A DNA stretch of 61,467 nucleotides from Clostridia bacterium (GTDB taxonomy: Bacteria > Bacillota > Clostridia > Christensenellales > Pumilibacteraceae). The notes under the pieces are model-generated. The model did not search any database. It had not been told where the DNA came from and was given only the letters and a program-made list of their open reading frames with translations. The DNA lies in NCBI GenBank assembly GCA_017500845.1, contig JAFVXY010000012.1, forward strand, positions 1 to 61,467, read 5' to 3'. Below are positions 41,300 to 50,665 of this stretch, piece by piece; the stretch's first letter is position 1, and each line of letters begins with the position of its first letter. The translations under genes were made by a program, and so were the position numbers.

Positions 41300-42664
41300 A
41301 TGTATGCAAAGAATATCTGGAAAGATATAACCGAAGAAAAGAAGAAGGCGATTTTTGAGTTCGGTAAGGACTACATCGACTACTTGACCAAGGGCAAGAC
41401 CGAAAGACTTGCCGCTGCCGAGACCGAAGCAATCGCAATCAAAAACGGCTTCGTTAAGGCTGAGGATGCAAAGGAGCTTAAGCCCGGCACCAAGGTTTAC
41501 TTTACCAACATGAGCAAGAACATTGCTATGTACATAATCGGCAAGCGCCCCATCACCGAGGGTATCCGCATTTTGGGCGCGCACATCGACTCCCCGAGGC
41601 TTGACCTCAAACAAAATCCGCTTTACGAGTCCAACGGCTTCGCTCTTTTGGACACTCACTACTATGGTGGCGTAAAGAAATATCAGTACGTTACCATTCC
41701 CCTTGCGCTTCGCGGCGTGGTTTGCAAAAAGGACGGCACCGTGGTTGATGTTAACATCGGTGACGACGAGGGCGATCCGGTTGTAGGTATCAGCGATCTT
41801 CTTATCCACCTTTCGGGCGATCAGATGAAGAAGACGGGCGACAAGCTTATCGAGGGCGAGGCACTTGACGTTACGGTTGGCTCCATTCCGCTTGAGGGCG
41901 AGGAAAAGGACGCTGTTAAGGCAAACGTGCTTAAGTTCCTTAAGGAAAAGTACGACATCGAGGAGGAGGATTTCCTTTCGGCAGAAATCGAGGTTGTGCC
42001 CGCAGGCCCGGCTCGTGACTACGGCCTTGACCGTAGCATGGTTGCAGGCTACGGACACGACGACAGAGTTTGTGCGTACGCTTCGCTTCGTGCGATTTTG
42101 GACGTAGAGGTTCCCGAATACACCTCGTGCTGCATTCTCGTTGACAAGGAAGAAATCGGCAGCGTTGGCGCAACCGGCGCACAGTCGCTCTTCTTCGAGA
42201 ACACCATCGCTCACCTTCTTCAGGCAAGCGGCGACACCAACTACTTCTCGCTTAGAAAGGCTATGGAAAATTCGCGTATGCTCTCCAGCGACGTAAGCGC
42301 AGGCTTCGACCCCCTCTTCCCCGAGGTGAACGAAAGCAAGAACGCCGCTTACCTCAACAGAGGTATCGTGTTCAACAAGTACACAGGCCGTGGCGGTAAG
42401 GGCGGCTCCAACGACGCTAATCCCGAATACGTTGCTTGGGTTCGTAAGATTATGGACGAGAACAACATTTACTTCCAGACCGCAGAGCTTGGCAAGGTTG
42501 ACCAGGGTGGTGGCGGAACGATCGCTTATATTCTCGGCAACTACAACATGAACGTTATTGACGCAGGTATCTCCGTGCTTAATATGCACGCTCCGATGGA
42601 AATCGTAGCAAAGGCTGACGTGTACGAGGCGTACCTCGCTTACAGAGCGTTCCTCTTGGCGTAA
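41300..42664 (+). CDS. M18-family zinc aminopeptidase
   Basis: 454 aa, the usual size of aminopeptidase I proteins. Start ATG 41300 follows TTGGAGG. Metal ligands: the His in LGAHIDSPRLDLKQNPLY, the Asp in YGHDDRVCAYASLRAIL, the catalytic Glu pair in LVDKEEIGSVGATGAQS, the Asp in SSDVSAGFDP, and a C-terminal His in NMHAPMEIV. DTHYYGGVKKYQ is another family segment. It removes N-terminal residues from peptides in the cytoplasm. High expression is suggested by strong promoter and codon use and a clean terminator; otherwise stand-alone. Confidence 0.93.
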   Translation: MYAKNIWKDITEEKKKAIFEFGKDYIDYLTKGKTERLAAAETEAIAIKNGFVKAEDAKELKPGTKVYFTNMSKNIAMYIIGKRPITEGIRILGAHIDSPRLDLKQNPLYESNGFALLDTHYYGGVKKYQYVTIPLALRGVVCKKDGTVVDVNIGDDEGDPVVGISDLLIHLSGDQMKKTGDKLIEGEALDVTVGSIPLEGEEKDAVKANVLKFLKEKYDIEEEDFLSAEIEVVPAGPARDYGLDRSMVAGYGHDDRVCAYASLRAILDVEVPEYTSCCILVDKEEIGSVGATGAQSLFFENTIAHLLQASGDTNYFSLRKAMENSRMLSSDVSAGFDPLFPEVNESKNAAYLNRGIVFNKYTGRGGKGGSNDANPEYVAWVRKIMDENNIYFQTAELGKVDQGGGGTIAYILGNYNMNVIDAGISVLNMHAPMEIVAKADVYEAYLAYRAFLLA

Positions 42665-42696
42665 CTAAATAGCAAAAACCAAAAGAAAGTACAAAA

Positions 42697-42723
42697 AACC
42701 CTCTTACGTAAGAGGGTTTTTTG
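42697..42723 (+). terminator. Intrinsic terminator of the aminopeptidase gene
   Basis: AACCCTCTTAC (42697-42707) pairs with GTAAGAGGGTT (42708-42718) as a near-perfect palindrome followed by TTTTTT. Confidence 0.85.
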
Positions 42724-42768
42724 CATAATGTGTTGGCACAAGGAATTGGTTTGATTAGCGGATAAAAC

Positions 42769-43884
42769 TCAATCGCGCCCAACAGAAGCTGTGCTTCCGC
42801 CCAAAGTCAAGCTTTGCTTGCGTTTTTCGGCGTTTGCTTTGATTTGCGCCTGTCTGTTTTTTTCGGCGGTGCGTTCGCGGCTGATTCTTCTGCGGCGATT
42901 GCCTGCACGCAGTATTGCGCTATCGTCATATTCGGTGGTCGCAACCTCGCCGAGCATAGCAAGGAAGTCTTCTTTTGTCATAAACTTAAGTCTATGACCC
43001 ATTTTGTGCGTATCCTTGGCGTAGGTGTATCTTGCCGTCTCGGTGCCGTCGTGTACGAACACGTTACTGCTTTCTACGCCCGAGGAATACCTGCCGCCCA
43101 GCTCGTAAATTTTGGCAATACGGTTGCGGGTAAGGGTTATGTCGCCCAGCTCCATTTCCTCGTCGAAGCACACCACTTTACCCGAAAACGGCAACCCGTG
43201 TGCCTTGTTTTTGGTCAGCGACAATAAAAATTCGTTCAGAAGTCGCTTTTTGGTTTTGGCGTTCGAGTAGTCAATTTCGGTATAAACGGTGTCGGTATAG
43301 CAGTTTTTTATGCCCGACCTACTAATTTTGCCCGGCATAATTCCGTACGTTTCAAGGAACTCGGCAAGGCTCTTGCCCTCGGCTTTGAGTAGCCCTTCAA
43401 GCACGCGCAGAGTGGCAACCGCGTCGTCCATCGAGCGATGCTCCAAAAACTCTATGCCAAACTCCTCCGCCGCGGCGGAAAGAGCGTAGTTGCGGTTCTC
43501 GTGCTTATGAATGGCGTACATAAGCTGTACGTCAAAAAACTCGTATCCCATGGGCGCAAGCTTGTAGGTGCGAATGGCGTCGGCAAGGTAGTTGACGTCG
43601 TTGATAATCGAAAAGCCGATTACCGTAATGTCGCCGTTAAAAAGCGACCTTATGCGGTCGTAAACAAGAGGAAAGCGGGGCGCGGCACGAAAAACATCTT
43701 CGGTGTACGCAAGCTTGATTACCTTGCCAAAAAGTCGCTTGTTAAACGGCTTGTTGGGGTTGACGATAATATCGTCCTGCTCAATTATATTAAAGTTTTC
43801 GTCGGCGATGCAGTAGCCAAAGCTGCATAGGCTTCCGTTTTTGCCGCCGTCACAGCTTTCTATATCATAGCAAAGGTATCTCAT
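42769..43884 (-). CDS. DEDD-type 3'-5' exonuclease-like protein with repeat-derived C-terminus
   Basis: 371 aa. Start ATG 43884 (MRYLCYDIES) is chosen over a GTG at 43893 because GGAG lies 8 nt upstream and the ATG overlaps the stop of the HAD-IIA gene. RNase-H-like exonuclease motifs: LCYDIES (motif I, Asp/Glu), VIGFSIINDVNYLADAI (motif II) and RSMDDAVATLRVLEG (motif III, with His before it as in DEDDh). This is the DnaQ-like class that degrades DNA or RNA ends. The last ~18 residues (SLTLGGSTASVGRD end) are read from an intergenic hairpin-repeat unit at 42769-42830 that supplied the stop codon. Basic residues (RNRRRRISRERTAEKNRQ) precede it. Confidence 0.8.
   Translation of the reverse strand: MRYLCYDIESCDGGKNGSLCSFGYCIADENFNIIEQDDIIVNPNKPFNKRLFGKVIKLAYTEDVFRAAPRFPLVYDRIRSLFNGDITVIGFSIINDVNYLADAIRTYKLAPMGYEFFDVQLMYAIHKHENRNYALSAAAEEFGIEFLEHRSMDDAVATLRVLEGLLKAEGKSLAEFLETYGIMPGKISRSGIKNCYTDTVYTEIDYSNAKTKKRLLNEFLLSLTKNKAHGLPFSGKVVCFDEEMELGDITLTRNRIAKIYELGGRYSSGVESSNVFVHDGTETARYTYAKDTHKMGHRLKFMTKEDFLAMLGEVATTEYDDSAILRAGNRRRRISRERTAEKNRQAQIKANAEKRKQSLTLGGSTASVGRD
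42775..42820. repeat. Hairpin modules inside the exonuclease 3' end
   Basis: GAAGC-TGT-GCTTC (42785-42797) and CAAGC-TTT-GCTTG (42808-42820), each after GCGCCCA or CGCCCAAA. They are members of the family of intergenic repeats but overlap the exonuclease coding frame. Confidence 0.75.
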
Positions 43885-44654
43885 ATATCCCACTCCGCAA
43901 TCGAATTTACAATCTTGTCCACCTTCAAGCCGCTGCTTAGGTATGCCGCCATGTCCGTTTCGCCCGTTAAGGTAAGCACCGAGCGAATGCCGCTGTCTAT
44001 ACCAAAGCGCATATCGGTGTACAGCCTGTCCCCCACCATAGCGGTGCGAGAGGGAGCGGCTCCCGTTCTACTAAGAATGCACTCCGCCATAACCTTGTGG
44101 GGCTTGCCGCAGATAAGGTGGGGTCTAATGCCCGTCGTGCCCTCGATTAGCAAAATCGTACTGCCGATGTCGGGCAAATATCCGTCCTCGCTCGGGCACG
44201 TCATGTCGGGGTGAGTGGCGATATAGTAGGCGCCACCTGCAATAAGCTTGCACGCTTTTACCAGCTTGTCGTAGCTAAGCGTTTTGTCGTAGGTAAGCAC
44301 TACGGTGTCGGGCTGTATGTCCGTAACGTTCACGCCCGCCGAGATAAATTCCTCGGTCACCTCGGGTGAAGCCAAAAGATAAACCCTTGCATCGGGCTTA
44401 TGTGCCATAATCCAGTCGGCAGTGGCGTTTGCCGAGGTGTACACGTTGTCCTCGGTCGCCTCTATTCCCAGCCTGTTCAGCTTGTCCACGTAATATTTTT
44501 TCGTTGCCGAGGAATTGTTGGTCAAAAAAATAACCTTGCCCTGTGCTTTCATTCGGGCAAGAGCGTCTTTAGCTCCGTCAATCAGCTTGCCGCCGAGATA
44601 GACGGTGCCGTCAAGGTCAAGTAAAAAACAATCAATGCAGCCTTTAAGTTTCAT
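43881..44654 (-). CDS. HAD-IIA family sugar phosphatase (NagD-like)
   Basis: 257 aa from ATG 44654. FLLDLDGTVYLGGKLIDGAKDAL is HAD motif I followed by the NagD opening, FLTNNSSATKKYYVDKL motif II, the C2 cap with YLLASPEVTEEFI, then GKPHKVMAECIL and MVGDRLYTDMRFGIDSG motif IV. NagD-like enzymes hydrolyse sugar or nucleotide phosphates in the cytoplasm. The gene starts where its promoter's +1 should lie, without a ribosome binding site (see promoter). The next gene, an exonuclease, overlaps its stop, so the two are co-transcribed and may act in nucleotide turnover. Confidence 0.88.
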   Translation of the reverse strand: MKLKGCIDCFLLDLDGTVYLGGKLIDGAKDALARMKAQGKVIFLTNNSSATKKYYVDKLNRLGIEATEDNVYTSANATADWIMAHKPDARVYLLASPEVTEEFISAGVNVTDIQPDTVVLTYDKTLSYDKLVKACKLIAGGAYYIATHPDMTCPSEDGYLPDIGSTILLIEGTTGIRPHLICGKPHKVMAECILSRTGAAPSRTAMVGDRLYTDMRFGIDSGIRSVLTLTGETDMAAYLSSGLKVDKIVNSIAEWDI

Positions 44655-44660
44655 AAAGCC

Positions 44661-44689
44661 ATTGTACCATTTATAAAAATAAATGTCAA
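44661..44689 (-). promoter_or_regulatory. Promoter of the HAD-IIA gene, leaderless arrangement
   Basis: On the minus strand TTGACA (44689-44684), 17-bp spacer, TACAAT (44666-44661), then GGCTTT and ATG. The expected +1 is the A of the start codon, and no ribosome binding site is present. Confidence 0.7.
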
Positions 44690-44725
44690 CGCTTTGCAAA
44701 GTTTTGTGATGTTTATCAAATACGA

Positions 44726-44754
44726 TTGACAAAGTTTTTTTTATGTCGTATAAT
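44726..44754 (+). promoter_or_regulatory. Promoter of the MscS-type gene
   Basis: TTGACA (44726-44731), 17-bp spacer, TATAAT (44749-44754), divergent from the HAD-IIA promoter. Confidence 0.85.
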
Positions 44755-44790
44755 GGACAAGTTAAAAAAATTTTTATAGGAGATAGGTTT

Positions 44791-45618
44791 ATGGACATTA
44801 ATTTCAGTCAAATAGTCAATAACGTTATTGACTGGTTTGCGACTACCGGCGTAAACGCCATTCTTAAAGTTCTCGTTGCGCTTATCGTAATGTGGATATC
44901 GTTCAAGATCATCAACAGACTTACGCGCAGACTCGAAAAGAGAATTCTTTCTAAGAAAAAAGCGGATAAGACAATTACTACTACGCTTTTCACTGTGATG
45001 AGAATTGCTCTTAAGGTTCTTATCTTTGTTTGCCTTATCGGCTACGTTGGTATTGATACCAGCGGTATCGCGGCTCTTATCGCATCTCTTGGTGTCGGCG
45101 TTGGTCTTGCCGTAAACGGCACGCTCAGCAACTTTGCAGGCGGCGTATTGCTTATAATCACTCGCCCGTTCAAGGTTGACGACTACGTAGAAGCAGGTGG
45201 AGTAGAGGGTACCGTAGAGGAAATCAGCATCGTATTTACCAAGATTCGCACGGTAGACAACAAGCTCGTTTACGTTCCCAACGGTACGCTTTCGACGTCC
45301 ACTATCATAAACTACACCGCTAAGGATTTGCGCCGTCTTGATCTTACGTTCTCTATTTCGAGAGCCGAGGACTTCAAGAAAGCCGAAAACGTTATTTTGG
45401 CTACCGCAAACGGTCACAATAAGGTTCTTAGCGACCCCATGGCTACCGCAAGAATAAGCGAGCATACCCTTAACGAGTGTAAGATTACGCTTAAGGCTTG
45501 GGTAAGAACGGACGATTATTGGGACGTATACTTCGACCTTCAGGAAAACGTAAAAACCGCAATGGACGATTACGGCATTATCGGTGCAGTAAGTCAGCTT
45601 GAAGTAAAAATGAAATAA
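44791..45618 (+). CDS. Small-conductance mechanosensitive channel, MscS family
   Basis: 275 aa from ATG 44791 behind AGGAGATAGG. Three membrane helices; the pore helix is ALIASLGVGVGLAVNGTLSNFAGGVLLIITRPFKVDDYVEAG, the glycine/alanine-packed TM3 of MscS followed by the beta-domain. EGTVEEISIVFTKIRT, YVPNGTLSTSTIINYT and the C-terminal alpha/beta cage finish the fold. It opens when the membrane is stretched and protects the cell in osmotic downshock. Ends 20 bp before a terminator. Confidence 0.93.
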   Translation: MDINFSQIVNNVIDWFATTGVNAILKVLVALIVMWISFKIINRLTRRLEKRILSKKKADKTITTTLFTVMRIALKVLIFVCLIGYVGIDTSGIAALIASLGVGVGLAVNGTLSNFAGGVLLIITRPFKVDDYVEAGGVEGTVEEISIVFTKIRTVDNKLVYVPNGTLSTSTIINYTAKDLRRLDLTFSISRAEDFKKAENVILATANGHNKVLSDPMATARISEHTLNECKITLKAWVRTDDYWDVYFDLQENVKTAMDDYGIIGAVSQLEVKMK

Positions 45619-45637
45619 CCCCAAAACGTACAAAAGC

Positions 45638-45673
45638 AAAACACCTATTTATACTTGTAAGTAGGTGTTTTTT
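45638..45673 (+). terminator. Terminator of the MscS gene
   Basis: AAAACACCTA (45638-45647) pairs with TAGGTGTTTT (45662-45671); a T-run of six or more closes it. Confidence 0.75.
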
Positions 45674-45965
45674 GTTGCAAAAATAAATATACGTTGCTAA
45701 GAATTTTGTGCTTTTACATAGATAAGACAATCCCGTAGTCGGCTACGTGCTCAGCTCCCTAATGCTATAGGGAGCCGCTATAAGGATAAGTTTTTATTAG
45801 TTTATGCACAACGACAGTATGTTTAGCAGAGAAAGCTCGCCGCGCCCAAAACAGGTTGTGCCTGCGCGGAATTGGATTGTTTAGCGGATAAACTTCAATC
45901 GCGCCCAAAGACAGGCTATGCCTGCGCCCAAAGTCAATCTTCGATTGTTTTTTGGGAAAAGGGCG
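45674..45965. repeat. Repeat cluster before the threonine-glycine operon
   Basis: No gene. It holds a block shared with 21564-21652 (45724-45811: CGTAG/CTACG and GCTCCC/GGGAGC hairpins) and three hairpin modules: CAGGT/GCCTG (45852-45864), CAGGC/GCCTG (45912-45924), CAATC/GATTG (45935-45947). Confidence 0.8.
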
Positions 45966-45974
45966 TTTTATTTA

Positions 45975-46003
45975 TTGACAACTGTCGCGCAAAATATTAT
46001 AAT
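45975..46003 (+). promoter_or_regulatory. Consensus promoter of the tdh-kbl-gcv cluster
   Basis: TTGACA (45975-45980), 17-bp spacer, TATAAT (45998-46003), both boxes perfect. A ~40-nt leader with GTGGAGGT precedes tdh. Confidence 0.85.
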
Positions 46004-46048
46004 ATGTGTTAGACTGATTAGGTTCAGCCAAGTGGAGGTTACATAACT

Positions 46049-47083
46049 ATGAAAATGGACGCACTCGTAAAGAGACATGCTGAAAAAGGACTTTGGCTTG
46101 AGCAAGCGGAAGTCCCCGTAATCAAAGAGGGTGAGGCACTCGTTAAAATTCACAAAACCGCTATTTGCGGCACGGACGTTCACATTTACGAATGGAACCA
46201 GTGGGCGCAGGACACCATAAAGACTCCGATGATTATCGGTCATGAGTTCGTGGGCGAAATCGTAGAAATCAAGGGTGAAAGCCCGGTATTCAAGGTGGGC
46301 GACCTTGTAAGCGGCGAGGGTCATATCGTTTGCGGACATTGCCGCAACTGCATGGAGGGTCATAGACATTTGTGCCCCAACACTCGCGGTATCGGCGTTA
46401 ATATTCAGGGAATTTTTGCAGAGTACGCGGCGATTCCGCTTACCAACCTTTGGAAGTGCGAAAAGGATATTCCCGAGGAAATGTACGCAATTTTCGATCC
46501 GTTCGGCAACGCAACGCACACCGCGCTTGCATTCCCCGTTCTTGGCGAGGACGTTCTTATTACGGGTGCAGGTCCCATTGGCGTAATGGCGGCGGCAATA
46601 GCTAAGCACGCAGGTGCAAGACACGTCGTTATCACCAACCGTTCGGACTGGCGTCTTGACTTTGCAAAGGAAGTCGTTCCCGGTGTAGTTACGGTAAACA
46701 CCAAGACCACCAGCATCAAGGACGTGCAGAAGCAGCTTGGCATGACCGAGGGCTTCACCGTAGGTCTTGAGATGAGCGGCAACGTAAACGCATTAAATCA
46801 AATGATCGACAATATGATAAACGGCGGCAAGATTGCACTCCTCGGACTTGGTATCGAGGGCGGCATTGCATGGGATAAGTTCATCTTCAAGGGACTTACC
46901 GTGCAGGGCATTTACGGCAGAAAGATGTTCGACACCTGGCGCCAGATGAGCGCAATGCTCCAAAGCGGCTTGGACATCAGCAAAATAATTACTCACCGCT
47001 TGCCGTACACCGAGTTCGAAAAGGGCTTCGAGCTTATGATTAGCAAAAAAAGCGGCAAAATAATTCTTGACTGGACAAAATAA
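46049..47083 (+). CDS. tdh: L-threonine 3-dehydrogenase
   Basis: 344 aa zinc-dependent medium-chain dehydrogenase. [18 protein letters not shown] (catalytic zinc Cys), [13 protein letters not shown], the structural-zinc cysteines in [15 protein letters not shown], the Tdh-specific [17 protein letters not shown], and the Rossmann [22 protein letters not shown]. It oxidises threonine to 2-amino-3-ketobutyrate with NAD+. First gene after a consensus promoter; Kbl, its obligate partner, starts 10 bp downstream. Confidence 0.95.
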   Translation: MKMDALVKRHAEKGLWLEQAEVPVIKEGEALVKIHKTAICGTDVHIYEWNQWAQDTIKTPMIIGHEFVGEIVEIKGESPVFKVGDLVSGEGHIVCGHCRNCMEGHRHLCPNTRGIGVNIQGIFAEYAAIPLTNLWKCEKDIPEEMYAIFDPFGNATHTALAFPVLGEDVLITGAGPIGVMAAAIAKHAGARHVVITNRSDWRLDFAKEVVPGVVTVNTKTTSIKDVQKQLGMTEGFTVGLEMSGNVNALNQMIDNMINGGKIALLGLGIEGGIAWDKFIFKGLTVQGIYGRKMFDTWRQMSAMLQSGLDISKIITHRLPYTEFEKGFELMISKKSGKIILDWTK

Positions 47084-47093
47084 GGAGAAACTT

Positions 47094-48284
47094 ATGTACA
47101 AGACCACAAAAAATATTATGGAAGCAACCCTTGCCGACATCAAGGAGCAGGGGCTTTGGAAGGAAGAGCGCGTTATCACCACCGAGCAGGCTAACGTAAT
47201 CGACACGACTGCATCTAAGGGTGTGCTTAACTTCTGCGCAAACAACTACCTCGGACTTTCCAACAACAAAGAGGTTATCGCGGCGGCAAAGGCAAGCTAC
47301 GACAGCTTTGGCTACGGCCTTAGCAGCGTTCGCTTCATTTGCGGCACTCAGAGCATTCATAAGGAGCTTGAGCGCAAGGTGAGCGAATTCCTCTCCACCG
47401 AGGACACCATTCTTTACAGCAGCTGCTTCGATGCAAACGGCGGCTTGTTCGAAACCATCACGACGGCTGAGGACGCAATTATTTCGGACGAGCTTAACCA
47501 CGCAAGCATTATTGACGGCGTTAGACTTTCGAAGGCAAAGAGATACAGATACAAGAACAACGATATGGCTGACCTCGAGGCTCAGCTTATCGCCGCAGAT
47601 AAGGACGGCGCAAGACAAAAGGTTATCGTAACCGACGGCGTGTTCTCGATGGACGGCATTATCGCAGACCTTAAGGGAATTTGTGACCTCGCCGACAAGT
47701 ACGACGCACTCGTAGTGGTTGACGACAGCCACGCAACAGGCTTCGTAGGCAAGACGGGCAGAGGTAGCTTTGAGCACTGTGACGTTAAGGGTAGAGTGGA
47801 TATTATCACCGGCACGTTCGGTAAGGCACTCGGCGGTGCTTCGGGCGGCTTCACCTCGGGCAAGAAGGAAATCATTGCACTTCTTCGTCAGCGCAGTAGG
47901 CCGTACCTTTTCTCCAACACCCTTGCACCCAGCATGTGCGCGGCAACCATCAAGGTTCTCGATATGCTTATGCAGTCCACCGCGCTCCGTGACAAGGTTA
48001 TGGAAAACGCAAGATACTTCCGCGAGCAGATGGAGGCAAACGGCTTTGACCTTGCAGGTAGCGGCCACGCAATCGTTCCCGTAATGCTCTACGACGCAGT
48101 ACGCGCTCAGAAGTACGCAGAGAAGATGCTCGAAAAAGGCATATACGTAATTGGATTTTTCTATCCCGTTGTGCCTAAGGGAAAGGCTCGTATCCGCACC
48201 CAAATGTCGGCGGCTCATACCAAGGAGGACATCGACAGGTGCGTTAAGGCGTTTGTGGAAACGCGCGCCGAGCTTGGATTCTAA
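47094..48284 (+). CDS. kbl: Glycine C-acetyltransferase (2-amino-3-ketobutyrate CoA ligase)
   Basis: 396 aa of the PLP-dependent alpha-oxoamine synthase family. [67 protein letters not shown], and the PLP lysine in [14 protein letters not shown]. It cleaves the Tdh product with CoA to glycine and acetyl-CoA. RBS AAGGAG before ATG 47094. With tdh it forms the threonine-to-glycine route feeding the gcv genes that follow. Confidence 0.95.
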   Translation: MYKTTKNIMEATLADIKEQGLWKEERVITTEQANVIDTTASKGVLNFCANNYLGLSNNKEVIAAAKASYDSFGYGLSSVRFICGTQSIHKELERKVSEFLSTEDTILYSSCFDANGGLFETITTAEDAIISDELNHASIIDGVRLSKAKRYRYKNNDMADLEAQLIAADKDGARQKVIVTDGVFSMDGIIADLKGICDLADKYDALVVVDDSHATGFVGKTGRGSFEHCDVKGRVDIITGTFGKALGGASGGFTSGKKEIIALLRQRSRPYLFSNTLAPSMCAATIKVLDMLMQSTALRDKVMENARYFREQMEANGFDLAGSGHAIVPVMLYDAVRAQKYAEKMLEKGIYVIGFFYPVVPKGKARIRTQMSAAHTKEDIDRCVKAFVETRAELGF

Positions 48285-48289
48285 AATAA

Positions 48290-49246
48290 ATGAGATTGCT
48301 GTTTTTTAGGTCGGATAGCTTGTATCCGCACCTCAATCAGGCAATAGAAACGTACCTGCTCGATATGGCAGACGCGGACACCGAAATTTTGTATCTATGG
48401 CAAAACGACAAGACCGCGTTCATCGGCAAAAACCAAAACGCCTATACCGAATGCAAAACCGAGATAATCGCCCGTGACGGTGGCTTTATCGCAAGGCGCA
48501 TTTCGGGCGGTGGCGCAGTCTTTCACGATGCGGGCAACCTCAATTTTACCTTCGTGTCAGCAAAACAGAACTACGATAAGGCAAAAAATTTCCGCATTAT
48601 GACTCAGGCTATGAGGTCGCTGGGCTTTGACGCAGAGCTGAACGGTCGCAACGACGTGGTTATCGGCGGCAGAAAGTTTTCGGGCAACGCGTTTTATAAG
48701 GGGAGCAACGCCTGCTTCCATCACGGCACCGTTCTTATAAGGTCGGACAAAACAAAAATGTCGAGATACCTCAACGTGCCCGCGGTAAAGCTTAAGGCAA
48801 AGGGCGTAGAAAGTGTGGTCAGTCGTGTGGTAAACCTCAGCGAGCTGGACGAGTCGGTAACCGCGGACAGCGTGGCAGACGCGCTTAAGGGGGCGTTCGA
48901 GTCGTACTACGGGCAAAAGGCGATAGCACTGACCAAAGCCGATTTTGACAGTATTAGGCTTGACGAGATAGTCAGCCGCTACTCCGACCCCGATTGGATT
49001 ATGGGCGACAATATCTTTTACGATATGCGTGCCGAGGTTCGTTGCGAGTGGGGTACGGCAGACGTAAGGCTCGAGGTCAAGGGCAATACGATTGTAAAGG
49101 CAAAAATTTATTCGGACTGTCTGGACGTGGGTGCCGTAGCGGCAAAGGAAGCCCTGCTGGTCGGTGCGGACTTATATAAAGGAAAACAAGGTGTCGAGGA
49201 CATTCTCTCGGCATTTGGGGAGCAGAAAATATGGATTACGAATTAA
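48290..49246 (+). CDS. lplA: Lipoate-protein ligase
   Basis: 318 aa. FIGKNQNAYTECK and RRISGGGAVFHDAGNLNFTFV are the LplA signature; GRNDVVIGGRKFSGNAFYK and HHGTVLI complete the lipoyl-AMP site, and a C-terminal accessory domain starts near residue 230. It attaches scavenged lipoate to GcvH, encoded three genes on. Starts 5 bp after kbl without a ribosome binding site, so it is probably coupled. It overlaps the lpd start by 16 bp. Confidence 0.93.
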   Translation: MRLLFFRSDSLYPHLNQAIETYLLDMADADTEILYLWQNDKTAFIGKNQNAYTECKTEIIARDGGFIARRISGGGAVFHDAGNLNFTFVSAKQNYDKAKNFRIMTQAMRSLGFDAELNGRNDVVIGGRKFSGNAFYKGSNACFHHGTVLIRSDKTKMSRYLNVPAVKLKAKGVESVVSRVVNLSELDESVTADSVADALKGAFESYYGQKAIALTKADFDSIRLDEIVSRYSDPDWIMGDNIFYDMRAEVRCEWGTADVRLEVKGNTIVKAKIYSDCLDVGAVAAKEALLVGADLYKGKQGVEDILSAFGEQKIWITN

Positions 49247-50592
49247 TTGTTTTAGGTGGTGGCCCCGGTGGTTATACCGGCGCAATCAGAGCGGCAAAGC
49301 TCGGTAAAAAGGTTGCTCTTATCGAAAAGGACAGCCTTGGCGGAACGTGCCTTAACCGTGGTTGTATTCCCACGAAGGCGCTTCTTCACTCGGCAGAGCT
49401 TTATTCGTCCAAAAACGAATGGGCAGAGCTTGGCATTTTGGCAGAGAACGTTACGCTTGACGAGGGCAAAATCTACGAGCGCAAGCAAAAGGTTGTTGCT
49501 ACTCTCCGTGACGGCGTAAAGTCGCTTGTTAAGGCAAACGGAATCGACCTAATCGAGGGCGAGGGCGTTTTGACAGGCGAACACACTATTAAGGTTGGCG
49601 ACAGAGAAATCTCGGCAGACTACATCTTGCTTGCAACCGGCTCGGTACCGTCGGCAGGCAGCAAGGAGCGTCCGCTTATCGGCGTAGAGTACACCGTAAA
49701 TTCGGACGACGTTTTGGCGGCTCCCGTAAAAGGTGACAATATCACCATTATCGGCGCAGGCGTAATCGCACTTGAGTTTGCCACCTACTATGCGGCAATC
49801 GGCAAAAGCGTTACCCTTCTTGCACCCGGCGAGCGCATCATAAAGATGATGAGCAAGGACGCAAGCGTTCAGCTTACCGCAGTTCTCAAAAAGCAGGGCG
49901 TAAAGATCGTTACCGGCGTTAAGGTAAAGAGCGTTGACGAAAATCACACCGTTTATTACGCTACCGAAAAGGGCGAGGCAAGCGTAGCCGGCGACGCCGT
50001 TATCACGGCAATCGGTCGCAAGCCCGTTTTGGATATCGGTCTTGACAAGGTAGGCATCACGGTAGATAAGTTTATCGCCGTTGACGACAATATGTACACC
50101 GGCAAGGCGGGCATTTACGCATGCGGCGACATCACCGGCAAAATGCAGCTTGCACACTTCGCGGCGGCAAGCGCAATCACGGCGGTAGAAAGCATGTTCG
50201 GACTTCCGCACAGCATGGATTTGTCCGTATGCCCCTCGTGTATTTACACCAGCCCCGAGCTTGCTTCGGTCGGCAAAAAGGAAACCGATATCGAGAACGC
50301 TAAGGTGGGCAAGTTCTTGATGGGCGCAAACGGCAAGTCGCTTATCGAGGGCGTAAACCGCGGCTATATCAAGGTTATCGCAGACGAAAACGACGTAGTC
50401 GTAGGTGCCGAAATCTTCTCGGTACGCGGCACGGATATTATGGGCGAGCTTTCCCTTGCAATCGCAAAGGGACTCAAAACTCACGAGGTGTCCGAGGTTA
50501 TTCACCCGCACCCCACCGTTATGGAAGCCATCGGCGAAAGCGTAGAGGACATTTACGGCTTGGCTACTCACATGGCGCCCAGAAGACGCTAA
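49231..50592 (+). CDS. lpdA: Dihydrolipoyl dehydrogenase (glycine cleavage L-protein)
   Basis: 453 aa. Opens YELIVLGGGPGGYTGAIRAAKLGKKVALIEKD (FAD), the redox disulfide GGTCLNRGCIPTKALLH, NAD-binding ITIIGAGVIALEFATYYAAIG, YACGDITGKMQLAHFAAASA, and the C-terminal active-site His-Glu in EVIHPHPTVMEAIGE. It reoxidises the dihydrolipoyl arm of GcvH with NAD+. The start ATG 49231 has GGGGAG upstream. Its position beside lplA and gcvTHP supports a dedicated role in glycine cleavage rather than pyruvate dehydrogenase. Confidence 0.95.
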   Translation: MDYELIVLGGGPGGYTGAIRAAKLGKKVALIEKDSLGGTCLNRGCIPTKALLHSAELYSSKNEWAELGILAENVTLDEGKIYERKQKVVATLRDGVKSLVKANGIDLIEGEGVLTGEHTIKVGDREISADYILLATGSVPSAGSKERPLIGVEYTVNSDDVLAAPVKGDNITIIGAGVIALEFATYYAAIGKSVTLLAPGERIIKMMSKDASVQLTAVLKKQGVKIVTGVKVKSVDENHTVYYATEKGEASVAGDAVITAIGRKPVLDIGLDKVGITVDKFIAVDDNMYTGKAGIYACGDITGKMQLAHFAAASAITAVESMFGLPHSMDLSVCPSCIYTSPELASVGKKETDIENAKVGKFLMGANGKSLIEGVNRGYIKVIADENDVVVGAEIFSVRGTDIMGELSLAIAKGLKTHEVSEVIHPHPTVMEAIGESVEDIYGLATHMAPRRR

Positions 50593-50665
50593 AGGCATCA
50601 CAAAGGGCTTGCGCAAAAAAGCGTTGCCCTTGACAATATTGATAATATATTAAGGAGAAAATACT

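Noticed and set aside
41006-42589. 527-codon minus-strand open frame opposite the aminopeptidase
   Set aside because: The plus strand encodes all M18 motifs; the minus frame shows no motif and runs through the aminopeptidase promoter region.
50600-50660. Separate promoter in front of gcvT
   Set aside because: A TTGACA is present at about 50630, but no -10 box follows at 16-18 bp. Transcription from the tdh promoter is simpler.
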